Shown: positions 37,011 to 46,089 of the stretch, piece by piece | Numbering within the stretch: the first letter of the stretch is position 1 | How the letters are laid out: every line of letters starts with the position of its first letter | Source: JAOPZW01 sp963707695 | GTDB taxonomy: Bacteria; Actinomycetota; Thermoleophilia; Solirubrobacterales; Solirubrobacteraceae | Length of the DNA: 64,000 nt | Reading direction: 5' to 3' | Assembly (NCBI GenBank): GCA_963707695.1 | Contig: CAVPQY010000006.1 | Location: 248,001-312,000, forward strand | Notes under the pieces: model-generated | What the model saw: only the letters and a program-made list of their open reading frames with translations | Databases searched by the model: none | What the model was told of the DNA's origin: nothing | Made by a program: the position numbers and the translations under genes

Positions 37011-37028
37011 CCCCCGGGATTCCGGGGG
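37011..37028 (+). terminator. Strong hairpin after ftsZ
   Basis: CCCCCGG (37011-37017), loop GATT, CCGGGGG (37022-37028) lies 38 bp after the ftsZ stop and before the promoter region of the small ORF at 37089. No T-run follows. Likely end of the dcw transcript. Confidence 0.5.
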
Positions 37029-37088
37029 CGCGGCCCGGTACCCTCGTCCTCCAACGACCAAACGTCACATGTCCGTGGGGGGACACCA

Positions 37089-37223
37089 GTGCCCGAGATG
37101 ACCGCAGAGACCCTGGCTGAGCACCTGCAGCTGCTGCAGGACGCGACCGTCGACGACTTCGACGAGCTGCTCGAGGACTTGCTCGTCCAGGCCTGGCCGA
37201 GCAAGCGCGGGCAGGACAACTAG
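37089..37223 (+). CDS. Small acidic protein, 44 residues
   Basis: GTG 37089 opens MPEMTAETLAEHLQLLQDAT, a leucine-rich amphipathic helix, followed by the acidic stretch VDDFDELLEDLLVQAWPS and a polar end. A G-run (GGGGGG) lies 8-13 nt upstream as a possible ribosome site, and TACCCT at 37038-37043 may be a -10. It is too regular (heptad leucines, no rare codons) to dismiss. It follows ftsZ after a terminator-like hairpin. Function unknown; it could bind a partner through its acidic helix. ATG 37098 is an alternative start. Confidence 0.6.
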   Translation: MPEMTAETLAEHLQLLQDATVDDFDELLEDLLVQAWPSKRGQDN

Positions 37224-37387
37224 CCCGCCGCGCGGGAGGGCGCCGCCCCCGACGGGGCCGCGCGCGAGATGGACCCCTGGCGGTCCGTGCTCGCCTGCCG
37301 CCCGCCCGCATCTTGCCGCCCGCTCGGACGGACGGTACGGTCCGCGCGCGGACCCCGCATTCCGCGGGGCCGCCCGAGGAGGTCGCC

Positions 37388-37978
37388 GTGTCCGCCGTGC
37401 CCGAGGACGCGCTCGCGCGCGAGGTGTCGGAGGTCACCAGGACCTGGTGGCTCGTCGTGCTGATGGGGGTCGTGAGCGTCGTGGCCGGGATCGTCGTCCT
37501 GGCCAAGCCCGGCGACAGCCTGGCCACGCTCGCCGTCATCACCGGCATCTTCATCCTCGTCGACGGCATCGCGGAGCTCGCGACGGCCCTGTTCACCCGC
37601 ACGGAGGGCCGCGGCCTCGTCGCGGTGCTGGGCGTGCTGAGCGCGATCGTCGGCCTGCTGCTCATCCGCCACCCGATCCAGGGCGTCACGGCCGTGGCGC
37701 TGCTCCTCGGCGTGTGGCTCGTCGCCGCGGGGGTCGTCCGGCTCGTCGGCGCCTTCGAGGACCCCGAGCACCGGGGACGGCGGATCGTCGCCGCCGCGGT
37801 GCTGGGCATCGCAGGCGTGATCATCGTGGCCAGCCCGCACATCGGCTACGCGACGCTGGCCCTCATCACCGGCCTCGGGTTCATCGCCTACGGCCTGAGC
37901 CTGCTCGTCCTCGGCTGGAGCCTGCGCGTCGTCCGGGAGCTGGTCGAGCCGGACGCGCCGACCCGCGCGCCGAGCTGA
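37388..37978 (+). CDS. HdeD-family (DUF308) membrane protein
   Basis: A 196-residue protein with six membrane helices in three repeated pairs, the DUF308/HdeD pattern. Examples are WWLVVLMGVVSVVAGIVVL, LAVITGIFILVDGIAELATA, VAVLGVLSAIVGLLLIRHP, ALLLGVWLVAAGVVRLVGA and IVAAAVLGIAGVIIVASP. GAGGAGG at 37376-37382 fixes GTG 37388. HdeD is linked to acid resistance in E. coli, but most members have no known role. Its stop overlaps the likely start of the next membrane protein, suggesting one transcript. Confidence 0.85.
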   Translation: MSAVPEDALAREVSEVTRTWWLVVLMGVVSVVAGIVVLAKPGDSLATLAVITGIFILVDGIAELATALFTRTEGRGLVAVLGVLSAIVGLLLIRHPIQGVTAVALLLGVWLVAAGVVRLVGAFEDPEHRGRRIVAAAVLGIAGVIIVASPHIGYATLALITGLGFIAYGLSLLVLGWSLRVVRELVEPDAPTRAPS

Positions 37979-39894
37979 GCCCGCGGCGACGGCGGATCGC
38001 GGCGACGGCGCTCGCCGTCCTGGCCGGGGCGCTGCTGGGCCTCGCCGGCGTGCTCGCCTACGTCCGGTCGGAGGTCGCCGGCGAGCGCGCCTTCGCCGGG
38101 CGCCTCACCGCCGCCCTGGACGACGGCGCGGTCCGCGCGGTCGTCGCGGACCGCTCCGTGGACGCGCTCGTGGGCCGTGCCTCGGCCGACGTGCTCGCCG
38201 TGCGGCCGCTGGCCACCGCCGCCGTCCGGGCGCTCGCCGCCACGCCGGCCTTCGGGCGCATCGCCGCCCGCGCCGCCACCGACGTCCACCGCCAGGTGGT
38301 CGGCGGGCGACCCGAGGTCGTGCTGCGCCTCGACCGCGGCGGCCCCGTCCTGCAGGACGCGCTGCGCAGCGTCTCCCCGGCACTGGCGGCCCGGACCGCC
38401 GAGGGCGCGACCCCGGTCCTCGCCACGCTCGAGCGCGGCGACGGCCTGACGGCGCTGAGGCGCGTCCTCGACGCGAGCGCCTGGTGGTGGGTCCTCCTCG
38501 CGGGTGCCGCCGTCTCCGCCGCCGCGGCGCTGCGCGTGGGCCCCGACGTCCGCGGGACGCTCGTGGCGCTCGGGGCCGCGGCGGCCGTCGCCGGCGCGGT
38601 GGTCGCCGGGCTCGAGGTCGGCGCCGGGGCCGTCGTCGCGGAGCGCGCCGCGCCGGGCTCGGGGGCGCCCGGCGACCGGCGCCACGACGCGGTCGCCGCG
38701 ACCTGGACGGCGCTCTTCGGCGACCTGCGCACCGCCGCGCTCGTCATGGCCGCGGGCGGCCTGGCCGTCGCGGCCCTCGCCTGGGCCCTGCCCGGGCATC
38801 GCCCGGCCGCGGCGCCGGGCGACCCCGCGGGGCGCGGCCGCCGGCGCGGAGGGGCGCTCGTCGCCGGCGCGGCGCTCGTGGCGCTGGCCGCGGCGGCGCT
38901 CACGGCGTCCGTCCTGCTCGCCGCCGGCGGTCCCGCGGCGCCGGCGGCGACGGCCGCCGCGCCCCGGGGCGGCTGCAACGGCTCGGTCGCCCTCTGCGGG
39001 CGCCGCCTCGACGACGTGGTCTTCGCCGGGACGCACAACTCCTACGCCGCGGCCGACGAGCCCGGGTGGCTGTTCGCCAACCAGCGCCACGGCATCGCGC
39101 GCCAGCTCGACGACGGCATCCGCGCCCTGCTGCTCGACGTCCACGCCGGGGTCCGCGACCCGGACACCGGGCGCGTGCGAACCGACCTGCGCGCCGAGGG
39201 CATGACCCGCAACAAGGTCGCCGAGGCGATCGGCCCGCGCGCGCTGCGCACGGCCGACCGGCTCGCCGGCCGGGTGGGCGCCGGCGACCTGCGCGGCACG
39301 CGGGGGACCTACCTCTGCCACACCCTGTGCGAGCTGGGCGCGGAGCCGTTCGACCAGGAGCTCGCGGTGGTCCGCCGCTTCCTCGACCGCCATCCCGCCG
39401 ACGTCCTCCTCGTCGTCTTCGAGCCGTACGTGCCCCCGGCGGAGATCGAGGCCGGCCTGCGGCGCACGGGCCTGCTCGGCACGGCGGCGGTCCTCGACCG
39501 CGCCGCGCCGCTGCCGACGCTCGGCGAGCTCGTCGACGCCGACCGGCGGCTCGTGCTCTTCGCCGAGGAGGACGGTGGGACGCGGCCCTGGTACCCGCCC
39601 GCCTTCTCCTTCGTCCAGGACACCCCGCTCGGCGCCCGCCGGCCCGCGGAGCTGAGCTGCCGGCGCTTCCGCGGCGAGCCCAGCAGCCCGCTCCTGCTCC
39701 TGAACCACTGGATCGACCGGTTCCCGCCGCGGCCGTCCGACAACGCCCCGATCGGCACGGCCGCGTTCCTGCGCGATCGCATCCGGCGCTGCACCGCGCA
39801 GCGCCGGATCCGGGGCGCGATCGTGGCGGTCGACTTCTCCGACCGCACCGAGGTCGTGGCGGTCGCCCGCGAGCTCGATCGCCGCCGGCCTTGA
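37975..39894 (+). CDS. Membrane protein with external PI-PLC-like phosphodiesterase domain
   Basis: About 639 residues. The N-terminal half has a first helix (IAATALAVLAGALLGLAGVL), a soluble segment, and further helices near residues 165-215, 245-265 and 285-310. The C-terminal half matches the PI-specific phospholipase C X-domain family: VFAGTHNSYAAADEPGWLFA (catalytic His about 353), QLDDGIRALLLDVHAG, YLCHTLCELGA, PADVLLVVFEPY and NHWIDRFPP. No ATG or GTG precedes the first helix; CTG 37975, overlapping the previous stop, is the most likely start but uncertain. The substrate may be a phospholipid or glycolipid at the outer face; inferred. Confidence 0.72.
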   Translation: MSPRRRRIAATALAVLAGALLGLAGVLAYVRSEVAGERAFAGRLTAALDDGAVRAVVADRSVDALVGRASADVLAVRPLATAAVRALAATPAFGRIAARAATDVHRQVVGGRPEVVLRLDRGGPVLQDALRSVSPALAARTAEGATPVLATLERGDGLTALRRVLDASAWWWVLLAGAAVSAAAALRVGPDVRGTLVALGAAAAVAGAVVAGLEVGAGAVVAERAAPGSGAPGDRRHDAVAATWTALFGDLRTAALVMAAGGLAVAALAWALPGHRPAAAPGDPAGRGRRRGGALVAGAALVALAAAALTASVLLAAGGPAAPAATAAAPRGGCNGSVALCGRRLDDVVFAGTHNSYAAADEPGWLFANQRHGIARQLDDGIRALLLDVHAGVRDPDTGRVRTDLRAEGMTRNKVAEAIGPRALRTADRLAGRVGAGDLRGTRGTYLCHTLCELGAEPFDQELAVVRRFLDRHPADVLLVVFEPYVPPAEIEAGLRRTGLLGTAAVLDRAAPLPTLGELVDADRRLVLFAEEDGGTRPWYPPAFSFVQDTPLGARRPAELSCRRFRGEPSSPLLLLNHWIDRFPPRPSDNAPIGTAAFLRDRIRRCTAQRRIRGAIVAVDFSDRTEVVAVARELDRRRP

Positions 39895-39930
39895 CGCGCC
39901 GCCGGCCGGGGCCGCGCGGGGTCGCATTGC

Positions 39931-39936
39931 TAGCCT
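39931..39936 (+). promoter_or_regulatory. -10 element TAGCCT before gcvT
   Basis: TAGCCT ends 9 nt before GTG 39946, pointing to a leaderless mRNA. The 51-bp gap is too short for a glycine riboswitch. Confidence 0.4.
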
Positions 39937-39945
39937 CGGCGCCCC

Positions 39946-41037
39946 GTGGCCGCGCCTGAGACGACGACGACCCTGCGCCGCACCCCGCTGTACGAGCGCC
40001 ACGTCGCCGCGGGCGCCCGGCTCGTCCCGTTCGCCGGCTGGGAGATGCCGGTCCAGTACGAGGGCGTCCTCCAGGAGCACCGCGCCGTCCGCCAGGGCGT
40101 CGGCGTCTTCGACGTCTCGCACATGGGCCAGGTCGAGACGTCCGGGCCCCAGGCGGCCGAGCTCCTCCAGCACGTCCTGAGCAACGACGTCTCCACGGTC
40201 AAGGTCGGCGGCGCGCAGTACAGCGTGCTGTGCCGGGAGGACGGCGGCGTCCTGGACGACCTCTTCACCTACCGGCTGGCGGCCGACCGATGGCTCACCG
40301 TCACGAACGCGGCCAACCACACCAGGGACCTGGCCTGGATCCTGCGCCACGCCGACGGCTTCGACGCCGAGGTCCACGACGTCGCCGACCGCTACGCCAT
40401 GCTCGCCGTCCAGGGCCCCGGCGCGCGCGAGTGCGTCCAGGCGCTCAGCGACGGGCCGCTGCCCGTGCGCTTCACGGTCGGGGAGCGCCGCCTGCTGGGC
40501 GCGACCGCGCTCGTGTGCGGCACCGGCTACACGGGCGAGGACGGCGTCGAGCTGCTGCTCGACGGCGCACAGGCGCCCGCCGTCTGGGACGAGCTGCTGC
40601 GCCGGGGGGCCACGCCCGTCGGGCTGGCCGCGCGCGACACGCTGCGGCTCGAGGCGTGCTTCCACCTCTACGGCAACGACCTGACCGAGGAGCGCGGGCC
40701 GATCGAGGCCGGGCTCGGGTGGTGCTGCAAGGAGGACACCGGCTTCGTCGGGTCCGACGCCGTGCGCGCCGTCCGCGCCGCCGGGCCCGCCGAGAAGCTC
40801 GTCCCGCTGCGCTTCACCGGCGCCGGCATCCCGCGCCAGGGCAACCCCGTGGTGGCCGGCGGCGAGGTCGCCGGCGAGGTCACCTCGGGCACGCTCTCGC
40901 CGATGCTCGAGGTCGGCATCGCGCTCGCCTACGTCCGCGCCGCGCTGGCCGTCCCCGGCACCGAGGTCGAGGTCGACGTGCGCGGCAAGCGCCGCGGCGC
41001 CGTCGTCGCCGAGAAGCCCCTGTACCGCACCCCGTAG
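39946..41037 (+). CDS. gcvT: Glycine cleavage system T protein (aminomethyltransferase)
   Basis: A 363-residue tetrahydrofolate-dependent enzyme that takes the aminomethyl group from the lipoylated H protein, releasing ammonia and giving 5,10-methylene-THF. Signatures are FAGWEMPVQYEGVLQEHRAV, VGVFDVSHMGQ, GGVLDDLFTYRL, the folate-binding GTGYTGEDGVE, and LEACFHLYGNDL with VTSGTLSPMLEVGIALAYV. GTG 39946 is fixed by the -10 element. It is first in the operon gcvT-gcvH-gcvPA-gcvPB. Confidence 0.95.
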   Translation: MAAPETTTTLRRTPLYERHVAAGARLVPFAGWEMPVQYEGVLQEHRAVRQGVGVFDVSHMGQVETSGPQAAELLQHVLSNDVSTVKVGGAQYSVLCREDGGVLDDLFTYRLAADRWLTVTNAANHTRDLAWILRHADGFDAEVHDVADRYAMLAVQGPGARECVQALSDGPLPVRFTVGERRLLGATALVCGTGYTGEDGVELLLDGAQAPAVWDELLRRGATPVGLAARDTLRLEACFHLYGNDLTEERGPIEAGLGWCCKEDTGFVGSDAVRAVRAAGPAEKLVPLRFTGAGIPRQGNPVVAGGEVAGEVTSGTLSPMLEVGIALAYVRAALAVPGTEVEVDVRGKRRGAVVAEKPLYRTP

Positions 41038-41093
41038 ACCCGCCCACCCGCGCCCGCAGGACGCGTCCGCCCACCCGCCCGAGGAGGACCCAG

Positions 41094-41480
41094 ATGGCCG
41101 AGGCCAGCTACCCCGACGACCTGCTGTACCACGCCGAGCACGACTGGGCCAAGATCGACGGCGACGTGGCGACCTTCGGCGTGACCTGGTTCGCCCAGGA
41201 CGCGCTCGGCGAGGTCGTGTTCTTCGACCCGCCCGAGGTCGGCAGCAGCGTGACGAAGGACGAGCCCTACGCTGAGGTGGAGTCGGTCAAGGCGGTCTCG
41301 GACGTCATCGCCCCGCTGTCGGGGGAGATCGTCGAGGTCAACACCGCCCTGGGCGACACCCCCGAGTCGATCAACGAGGACCCCTACGGCGCCGGGTGGA
41401 TGGTCAAGGTGCGGCTGTCCGACGTAGCCGAGCAGGAGAGCCTGATGGCGCGCGACGCCTACACCAGCACCCTGACCTAG
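41094..41480 (+). CDS. gcvH: Glycine cleavage system H protein
   Basis: A 128-residue lipoyl carrier that shuttles the aminomethyl group between P, T and L proteins. The lipoylated Lys is in EVESVKAVSDVIAPLSGEI (about residue 63). GAGGAGG (41081-41087) precedes ATG 41094. It is 56 bp after gcvT and 10 bp before gcvPA, consistent with co-transcription. Confidence 0.96.
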   Translation: MAEASYPDDLLYHAEHDWAKIDGDVATFGVTWFAQDALGEVVFFDPPEVGSSVTKDEPYAEVESVKAVSDVIAPLSGEIVEVNTALGDTPESINEDPYGAGWMVKVRLSDVAEQESLMARDAYTSTLT

Positions 41481-41490
41481 ACCGAGAGCC

Positions 41491-42873
41491 GTGAGCCGCT
41501 ACACCGCCACCACCCCCGACGACCTCCGGCAGATGCTCGACGAGATCGGCGTGGGCTCGATCGACGAGCTCTTCGCCACGATCCCCGAGGCGCTGCGGCT
41601 CGACCGCCGCCTCGACCTCCCCGAGGGCGAGGGCGAGCAGGCGGTGTACGCGCGGCTGCGCGAGCTGGCCGGCCGCAACACGTCCGCCGAGGACGAGATC
41701 ACCTTCCTCGGCGGCGGGATGTACGACCACTACGTCCCCGCGCTCGTGGACATGCTCATGGCGCGATCGGAGTTCCTCACGCCGTACACGCCCTACCAGC
41801 CCGAGATCTCGCAGGGCGGCCTGCAGGTCATGTTCGAGTTCCAGACCGCCATCAGCGAGCTCACGGCGCTGCCCGTGGCCAACGCGTCGGTCTACGAGGG
41901 TCCGAGCGCCGTGGCGGCCGCGGCCTACCTGGCCAAGCTCGCGAACGGCAAGGGCCGCGTCGTCGTCTCGCGCGGGGTGCACCCGCACAGCCGCGAGACG
42001 CTCGCGACCTACGCGCACGGCTACGGGGTCGAGGTCGTCGAGGTCGGGCTGCGCGACGGCGTCACCGACGCCGACGCCTGGGCGGAGGCCATCGACGGCG
42101 ACACCTCGGCGGTCGTCTTCCAGCAGCCGAACTTCCTCGGCGCCGTCGAGGACGCCGAGGCGCTCGCGGCGGCCGCCAAGACGTCGCCGGCCGTCGTGAT
42201 CGGCGCGTACGACCCGATCCCGCTCGGGATCCTCAAGCCGCCGGGCGAGTGCGGCGTCGACGTCGCCGTGGGGGAGGGGCAGCCGCTCGGCAACCGCCTG
42301 GACTTCGGCGGTCCCTCGTTCGGGTTCTTCGCCGCGACCGAGGCCTACCTGCGCCGAATGCCGGGCCGCATCGCCGGCGAGACGACCGACGTCGACGGGC
42401 GCCGCGGCTTCGTCCTGACGCTCCAGACCCGCGAGCAGCACATCCGGCGCGAGAAGGCGACGTCGAACATCTGCACCGCCCAGGCCCTCAACGCGCTCGG
42501 CGGCGTCGTGCACCTGGCCTGGCTGGGTCGGCGCGGCCTCGTCGAGCTGGGCGAGCTCCTGCTCCAGCGCACCGACTACGCGCGCCGGGCGCTGACCGCC
42601 CTCGACGGCGTCGAGGCGCTCCACGAGCAGCCCGTGGTCCGCGAGTTCGCCGTCACGCTCCCGGTGGCCGGCGTCGCGGAGGTCGAGCGCATCGCCGCCG
42701 CCTGCCAGCGCCAGGGCGTCAACCCCGGCTACGCGCTGGGCCACGACTACGAGGAGCACCCCTCGGGGCTGCTCGTCGCGCTCACCGAGCAACGGTCGAG
42801 GGCCGACATCGACCGCCTGGCCGACGTGCTCGGGCGCGCGCTGGCCGGCGTCCGCCAGGAGGTGGCGGCGTGA
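41491..42873 (+). CDS. gcvPA: Glycine dehydrogenase (decarboxylating) subunit 1
   Basis: A 460-residue alpha subunit of the split P protein. It opens TATTPDDLRQMLDEIGVGSIDELF and shows FLGGGMYDHYVPALVDML, FLTPYTPYQPEISQGGLQVMFEFQT, NASVYEGPSAVAEA-like NASVYEGPSAVAAAAY and SFGFFAATEAYLRRMPGRI. With subunit 2 it decarboxylates glycine and loads H protein. GTG 41491 is the only start fitting the conserved N-terminus. The split form is common in Gram-positive lineages and rarer in streptomycetes, which have one fused P protein. It overlaps gcvPB by 4 bp. Confidence 0.95.
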   Translation: MSRYTATTPDDLRQMLDEIGVGSIDELFATIPEALRLDRRLDLPEGEGEQAVYARLRELAGRNTSAEDEITFLGGGMYDHYVPALVDMLMARSEFLTPYTPYQPEISQGGLQVMFEFQTAISELTALPVANASVYEGPSAVAAAAYLAKLANGKGRVVVSRGVHPHSRETLATYAHGYGVEVVEVGLRDGVTDADAWAEAIDGDTSAVVFQQPNFLGAVEDAEALAAAAKTSPAVVIGAYDPIPLGILKPPGECGVDVAVGEGQPLGNRLDFGGPSFGFFAATEAYLRRMPGRIAGETTDVDGRRGFVLTLQTREQHIRREKATSNICTAQALNALGGVVHLAWLGRRGLVELGELLLQRTDYARRALTALDGVEALHEQPVVREFAVTLPVAGVAEVERIAAACQRQGVNPGYALGHDYEEHPSGLLVALTEQRSRADIDRLADVLGRALAGVRQEVAA

Positions 42874-44492
42874 GCACGGTCAACGACAACCGCCTGCACG
42901 GCGATCCCGGCATCGAGGCCCACGAGCCCCACCACGGGCACGCCGCGGTCCCCGCCGGGGCGACGATCGAGACCCCGCTGCAGCGCGCCCGCGCCCGGAC
43001 GATCTTCCAGAAGGGCGCCCCGGGGCGGCGCGCCTTCGTCTGCCCGCCGCTCGACGTCCCCGAGCAGGACGCCGAGGCGCTGCTCCCGCCGCGGCTGCGG
43101 CGTGCGACCGAGCCGGCCCTCCCGGAGGTGTCCGAGCCGGAGATCGTCCGCCACTACGTCAACCTCTCCAAGCGGAACTTCGACCTCGACTCGGGCTTCT
43201 ACCCGCTCGGCTCGTGCACGATGAAGCACAACCCGCGCCTGCACGAGCGCGTGGCGGCGCTCCCGGGGCACGCGCGCCTGCACCCGCTCCAGCGGGCGGA
43301 GCACGCCCAGGGGGCCCTCGAGCTCATGTGGGAGCTCGAGCGCGCGCTCGGGGAGGTGGCCGGGCTGCCGCACGTCTCCCTGCAGCCCAGCGCCGGCTCG
43401 CACGGCGAGCTCGCGGGCGTGCTGCTGACCCGCGCCTACCACGAGGACCGCGGCCAGACGCGCCACAAGGTCCTCACCCCGGACACCGCGCACGGCACGA
43501 ACCCGGCGACGGTGACGATGGCGGGCTACACGGTCGTGAAGGTCGGGACGAACCCCGACGGCGGCGTCGACCTCGACGACCTGCGGGCGAAGGCCGACGA
43601 GGACGTCGCCTGCCTCATGCTCACGAACCCCAACACGCTGGGGCTCTTCGACGCGAACATCGAGGAGATCGCGCGCATCGTCCACGACGTGGGCGCGACG
43701 CTCTACTACGACGGGGCGAACCTCAACGCCGTCATGGGCCGCGCGCGGCCGGGCGACATGGGCTTCGACATCGTCCACTACAACCTCCACAAGACCTTCA
43801 CCCAGCCCCACGGCGGGGGCGGGCCCGGGTCGGGCCCGATCGCGGTCAGCGACCGGATCGCGCCGTTCCTCATGCGGCCGGTCGTCGTCAAGGACGACCA
43901 CGGGTCCTTCCGGCTCGAGGAGGGCGGGGCGGGGTCCGCGTCGGCGCCCGGGTCGAAGTCCATCGGCCGCCTGCGCGGCTTCCAGGGCAACTACGGCACC
44001 TTCGTGCGGGCCTACGCGTACATCCGCTCGCTCGGGGCCGAGGGCCTGCAGGACGCGTCGGAGACCGCCGTGCTCAACGCGAACTACCTGCTCGCGCGGC
44101 TGCGCACCCTCGGCGTCCTCGAGCACCTGCCGCTGGCCTTCGGCGAGCACTGCATGCACGAGTTCGTCCTCTCGGGCGCGCCGATGAAGAAGGAGCTCGG
44201 CATCCGGACGCTCGACCTGGCCAAGCGCCTGCTCGACCACGGCTTCCACCCGCCGACGGTGTACTTCCCGCTGCTCGTGGACGAGGCGCTGCTCGTCGAG
44301 CCGACCGAGACGGAGACGAAGGAGACGCTCGACGCGTTCGCCGACGCCGTCGCGGCGGTCCTGCGCGAGGCGGCCGCGGACCCCGAGGTCGCCCGCCAGG
44401 CGCCCTACACGACCCCGGTGCGTCGCCTCGACGAGGCCGGCGCGGCCAAGCACCCGCGGATCCGCGAGGCGCTGGAGGCCGCGCAGGGCTAG
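42870..44492 (+). CDS. gcvPB: Glycine dehydrogenase (decarboxylating) subunit 2
   Basis: A 540-residue PLP-binding beta subunit of the P protein. The pyridoxal Lys is in HYNLHKTFTQPHGGGGPGSG (about residue 308); other signatures are LGSCTMKHNPRLHERVAALPG, LQPSAGSHGELAGVLL, DTAHGTNPATVTMAGY and YYDGANLNAVMGRARPGDMG. GTG 42870 overlaps gcvPA (GTGA). About 60 residues before the conserved start form a His/Pro-rich extension (EAHEPHHGHAAVPA). The 3' end overlaps the convergent gene by 4 bp. Confidence 0.95.
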   Translation: MSTVNDNRLHGDPGIEAHEPHHGHAAVPAGATIETPLQRARARTIFQKGAPGRRAFVCPPLDVPEQDAEALLPPRLRRATEPALPEVSEPEIVRHYVNLSKRNFDLDSGFYPLGSCTMKHNPRLHERVAALPGHARLHPLQRAEHAQGALELMWELERALGEVAGLPHVSLQPSAGSHGELAGVLLTRAYHEDRGQTRHKVLTPDTAHGTNPATVTMAGYTVVKVGTNPDGGVDLDDLRAKADEDVACLMLTNPNTLGLFDANIEEIARIVHDVGATLYYDGANLNAVMGRARPGDMGFDIVHYNLHKTFTQPHGGGGPGSGPIAVSDRIAPFLMRPVVVKDDHGSFRLEEGGAGSASAPGSKSIGRLRGFQGNYGTFVRAYAYIRSLGAEGLQDASETAVLNANYLLARLRTLGVLEHLPLAFGEHCMHEFVLSGAPMKKELGIRTLDLAKRLLDHGFHPPTVYFPLLVDEALLVEPTETETKETLDAFADAVAAVLREAAADPEVARQAPYTTPVRRLDEAGAAKHPRIREALEAAQG

Positions 44493-45382
44493 CCGTCGCC
44501 CGGCCCGGCGGCGGCGCCGCCGTCGCCGTCGCGCGGCGGTCGCGAGCCCTCGGCGAACGCCACCGCGTCGTCGCCGGCGAGGACGAGCTCGGGGACCTCG
44601 CCGCGCCGGGCGCGCACGGCGAGGTCGCGGACCGGCAGCGGCGCGCCGCCGGCCACGAGCACGACGTTCCCGCCCTGGCGGCGGCGCAGGACCTTCCGCG
44701 TCGAGACGACGGCGAGGTGCTCGAAGGCCTCCGTGAGCGCGGCGGCGACGGGGCGGGCCAGCGACGGGCCCGCGTGGCCGAGGAGCGGCGGCGGCTCGAC
44801 GACGTTGACCGCCAGGAGGCCGCCCGGGCGCAGGGCGCGCCGCGCCAGCGCGGCGAACTCGACGGTGGTGAGGTGGCGCGGCACGCGGAGGTCGTCGAAC
44901 GCGTCGAGGACCACGACGTCGGCGGGCTCGCCCCGGCCGTCCAGGCGGCGCTCGAGGAGCCGGCGGCCGTCCACCGCGCGGACGCGCAGGTCGCGCGAGG
45001 GCCGCAGGCCGAGGTGCTCCCGCGCCAGGGCGATGAGCGCTTCGTCGACCTCGGCCACCTCCTGACGCGACCCGGGACGGGTCGCGGCGACGTAGCGCGG
45101 CAGCGTGAAGCCGCCGCCGCCGAGGTGGACGGCCGTGACCGGCCGCCCCGTGGGTGCCGCGACGTCGACCGCGTCGGCCAGCCGGCGCACGTAGGCCCAG
45201 GCGATGCACCGCGGGTCGCGGAGGTCGACGTGCGACGCGTCCTCGCCGTCGAGCCGCAGCACACGCCGCCACGGGCGCTCCGGCTCGGGCACGACCTCGG
45301 CCAGCGCGCGCCCGGTGTCGACGGTCACCGGCCGCGCCGACCACGTCCGCTCGGCGCGCCGGCCGCGCGGGCGATCGGGCAT
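44489..45382 (-). CDS. Spermidine synthase-like SAM-binding protein
   Basis: A 297-residue protein of the spermidine synthase/PABMT Rossmann family. It shows the SAM-type motif VHLGGGGFTLPRYVAATRPG, an acidic residue after strand 2 (EVAEVDEALIALAREHL), DVVVLDAFDDLRVPRHLTTVEF (motif with Asp-Ala) and LRPGGLLAVNVVEPP. Without the full set of putrescine-binding residues it is more likely a methyltransferase or a cytosolic polyamine-synthase relative of unknown substrate. ATG 45382 gives a basic N-terminus (MPDRPRGRRAERTW). It is convergent with gcvPB. Confidence 0.75.
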   Translation of the reverse strand: MPDRPRGRRAERTWSARPVTVDTGRALAEVVPEPERPWRRVLRLDGEDASHVDLRDPRCIAWAYVRRLADAVDVAAPTGRPVTAVHLGGGGFTLPRYVAATRPGSRQEVAEVDEALIALAREHLGLRPSRDLRVRAVDGRRLLERRLDGRGEPADVVVLDAFDDLRVPRHLTTVEFAALARRALRPGGLLAVNVVEPPPLLGHAGPSLARPVAAALTEAFEHLAVVSTRKVLRRRQGGNVVLVAGGAPLPVRDLAVRARRGEVPELVLAGDDAVAFAEGSRPPRDGDGGAAAGPGDG

Positions 45383-45481
45383 CGCGGGCAGCGTGCCACA
45401 CCGGCGGCGACCGGGCCGCGCCGCGCGCCCGCGGAAGGGCTCGGCCGCCGGCCGCGGCCACCGCCCTCGACGGGACGGCGC

Positions 45482-46030
45482 TCAGCCGCTCGCCGCGGCC
45501 ACCCGGCCGTCGCGCTCGTCGTGCCCGGCGTGCGCCGGCTCGCCGATCCCGCCGGGCGCGGGCTCGGCCGCGGCGCGCTCGGAGACGCTCGTCTTCGCGG
45601 TCAGCCAGGAGAAGCCGGCCTGCGCCACGTCGTTGACGGCGCTCGCGTTGAGCACGGCGGTGACGACGCGCGCCTCGCGAGGGCGCAGGACGCGCAGGCC
45701 GACGAGGCCCAGGGCGCTCCACATGCCCGTGCAGCGCGTGCACGTCAGCAGCTCGCCGGTGACGTAGCGCAGCCCCTCGCCCTTCGGCCGGCGGCCGTCG
45801 TCGGTGACCTCCACGAACGGCTCGCGGACCCAGGCGTCGACCTTCTCCTTGGCCACGAGCTTGGCCAGCGCGAAGGTGGCGATCCCCAGCGGCAGCGCCT
45901 CCGCCGCGCCGAGCGGATCGTCGCCGCGCTCGCGCGAGGCCACCAGCACGGCGCCGAGCAGCGACGCCCAGCCCGCGCTCAGGGCGGCGTAGTCGCGGGC
46001 GGAGGCGGGCTTGCCGGAGAGCTCGGACAC
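45482..46030 (-). CDS. DUF1360 family membrane protein
   Basis: A 182-residue protein with two or three helices (YAALSAGWASLLGAVLVA; LPLGIATFALAKLVA; a third near 120) and the family hallmark GELLTCTRCTGMWSALGLVG, a CxxC pair in a membrane-adjacent loop, preceded by KVDAWVREPFVEV. DUF1360 proteins occur widely in Firmicutes and actinobacteria; no biochemical role is established. ATG 46030 lies 60 bp from an 18-bp palindrome that may control it. Confidence 0.78.
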   Translation of the reverse strand: MSELSGKPASARDYAALSAGWASLLGAVLVASRERGDDPLGAAEALPLGIATFALAKLVAKEKVDAWVREPFVEVTDDGRRPKGEGLRYVTGELLTCTRCTGMWSALGLVGLRVLRPREARVVTAVLNASAVNDVAQAGFSWLTAKTSVSERAAAEPAPGGIGEPAHAGHDERDGRVAAASG

Positions 46031-46089
46031 CCTCGGGCGCTACCCGGGCCGGCGCGTCGGGCCGCGCCATGTCCGGGAGCGGGCCCCGG

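Noticed and set aside
39895..39945. Glycine riboswitch before gcvT
   Set aside because: The gap is only 51 bp and contains a -10 element next to the start; no room for the aptamer.
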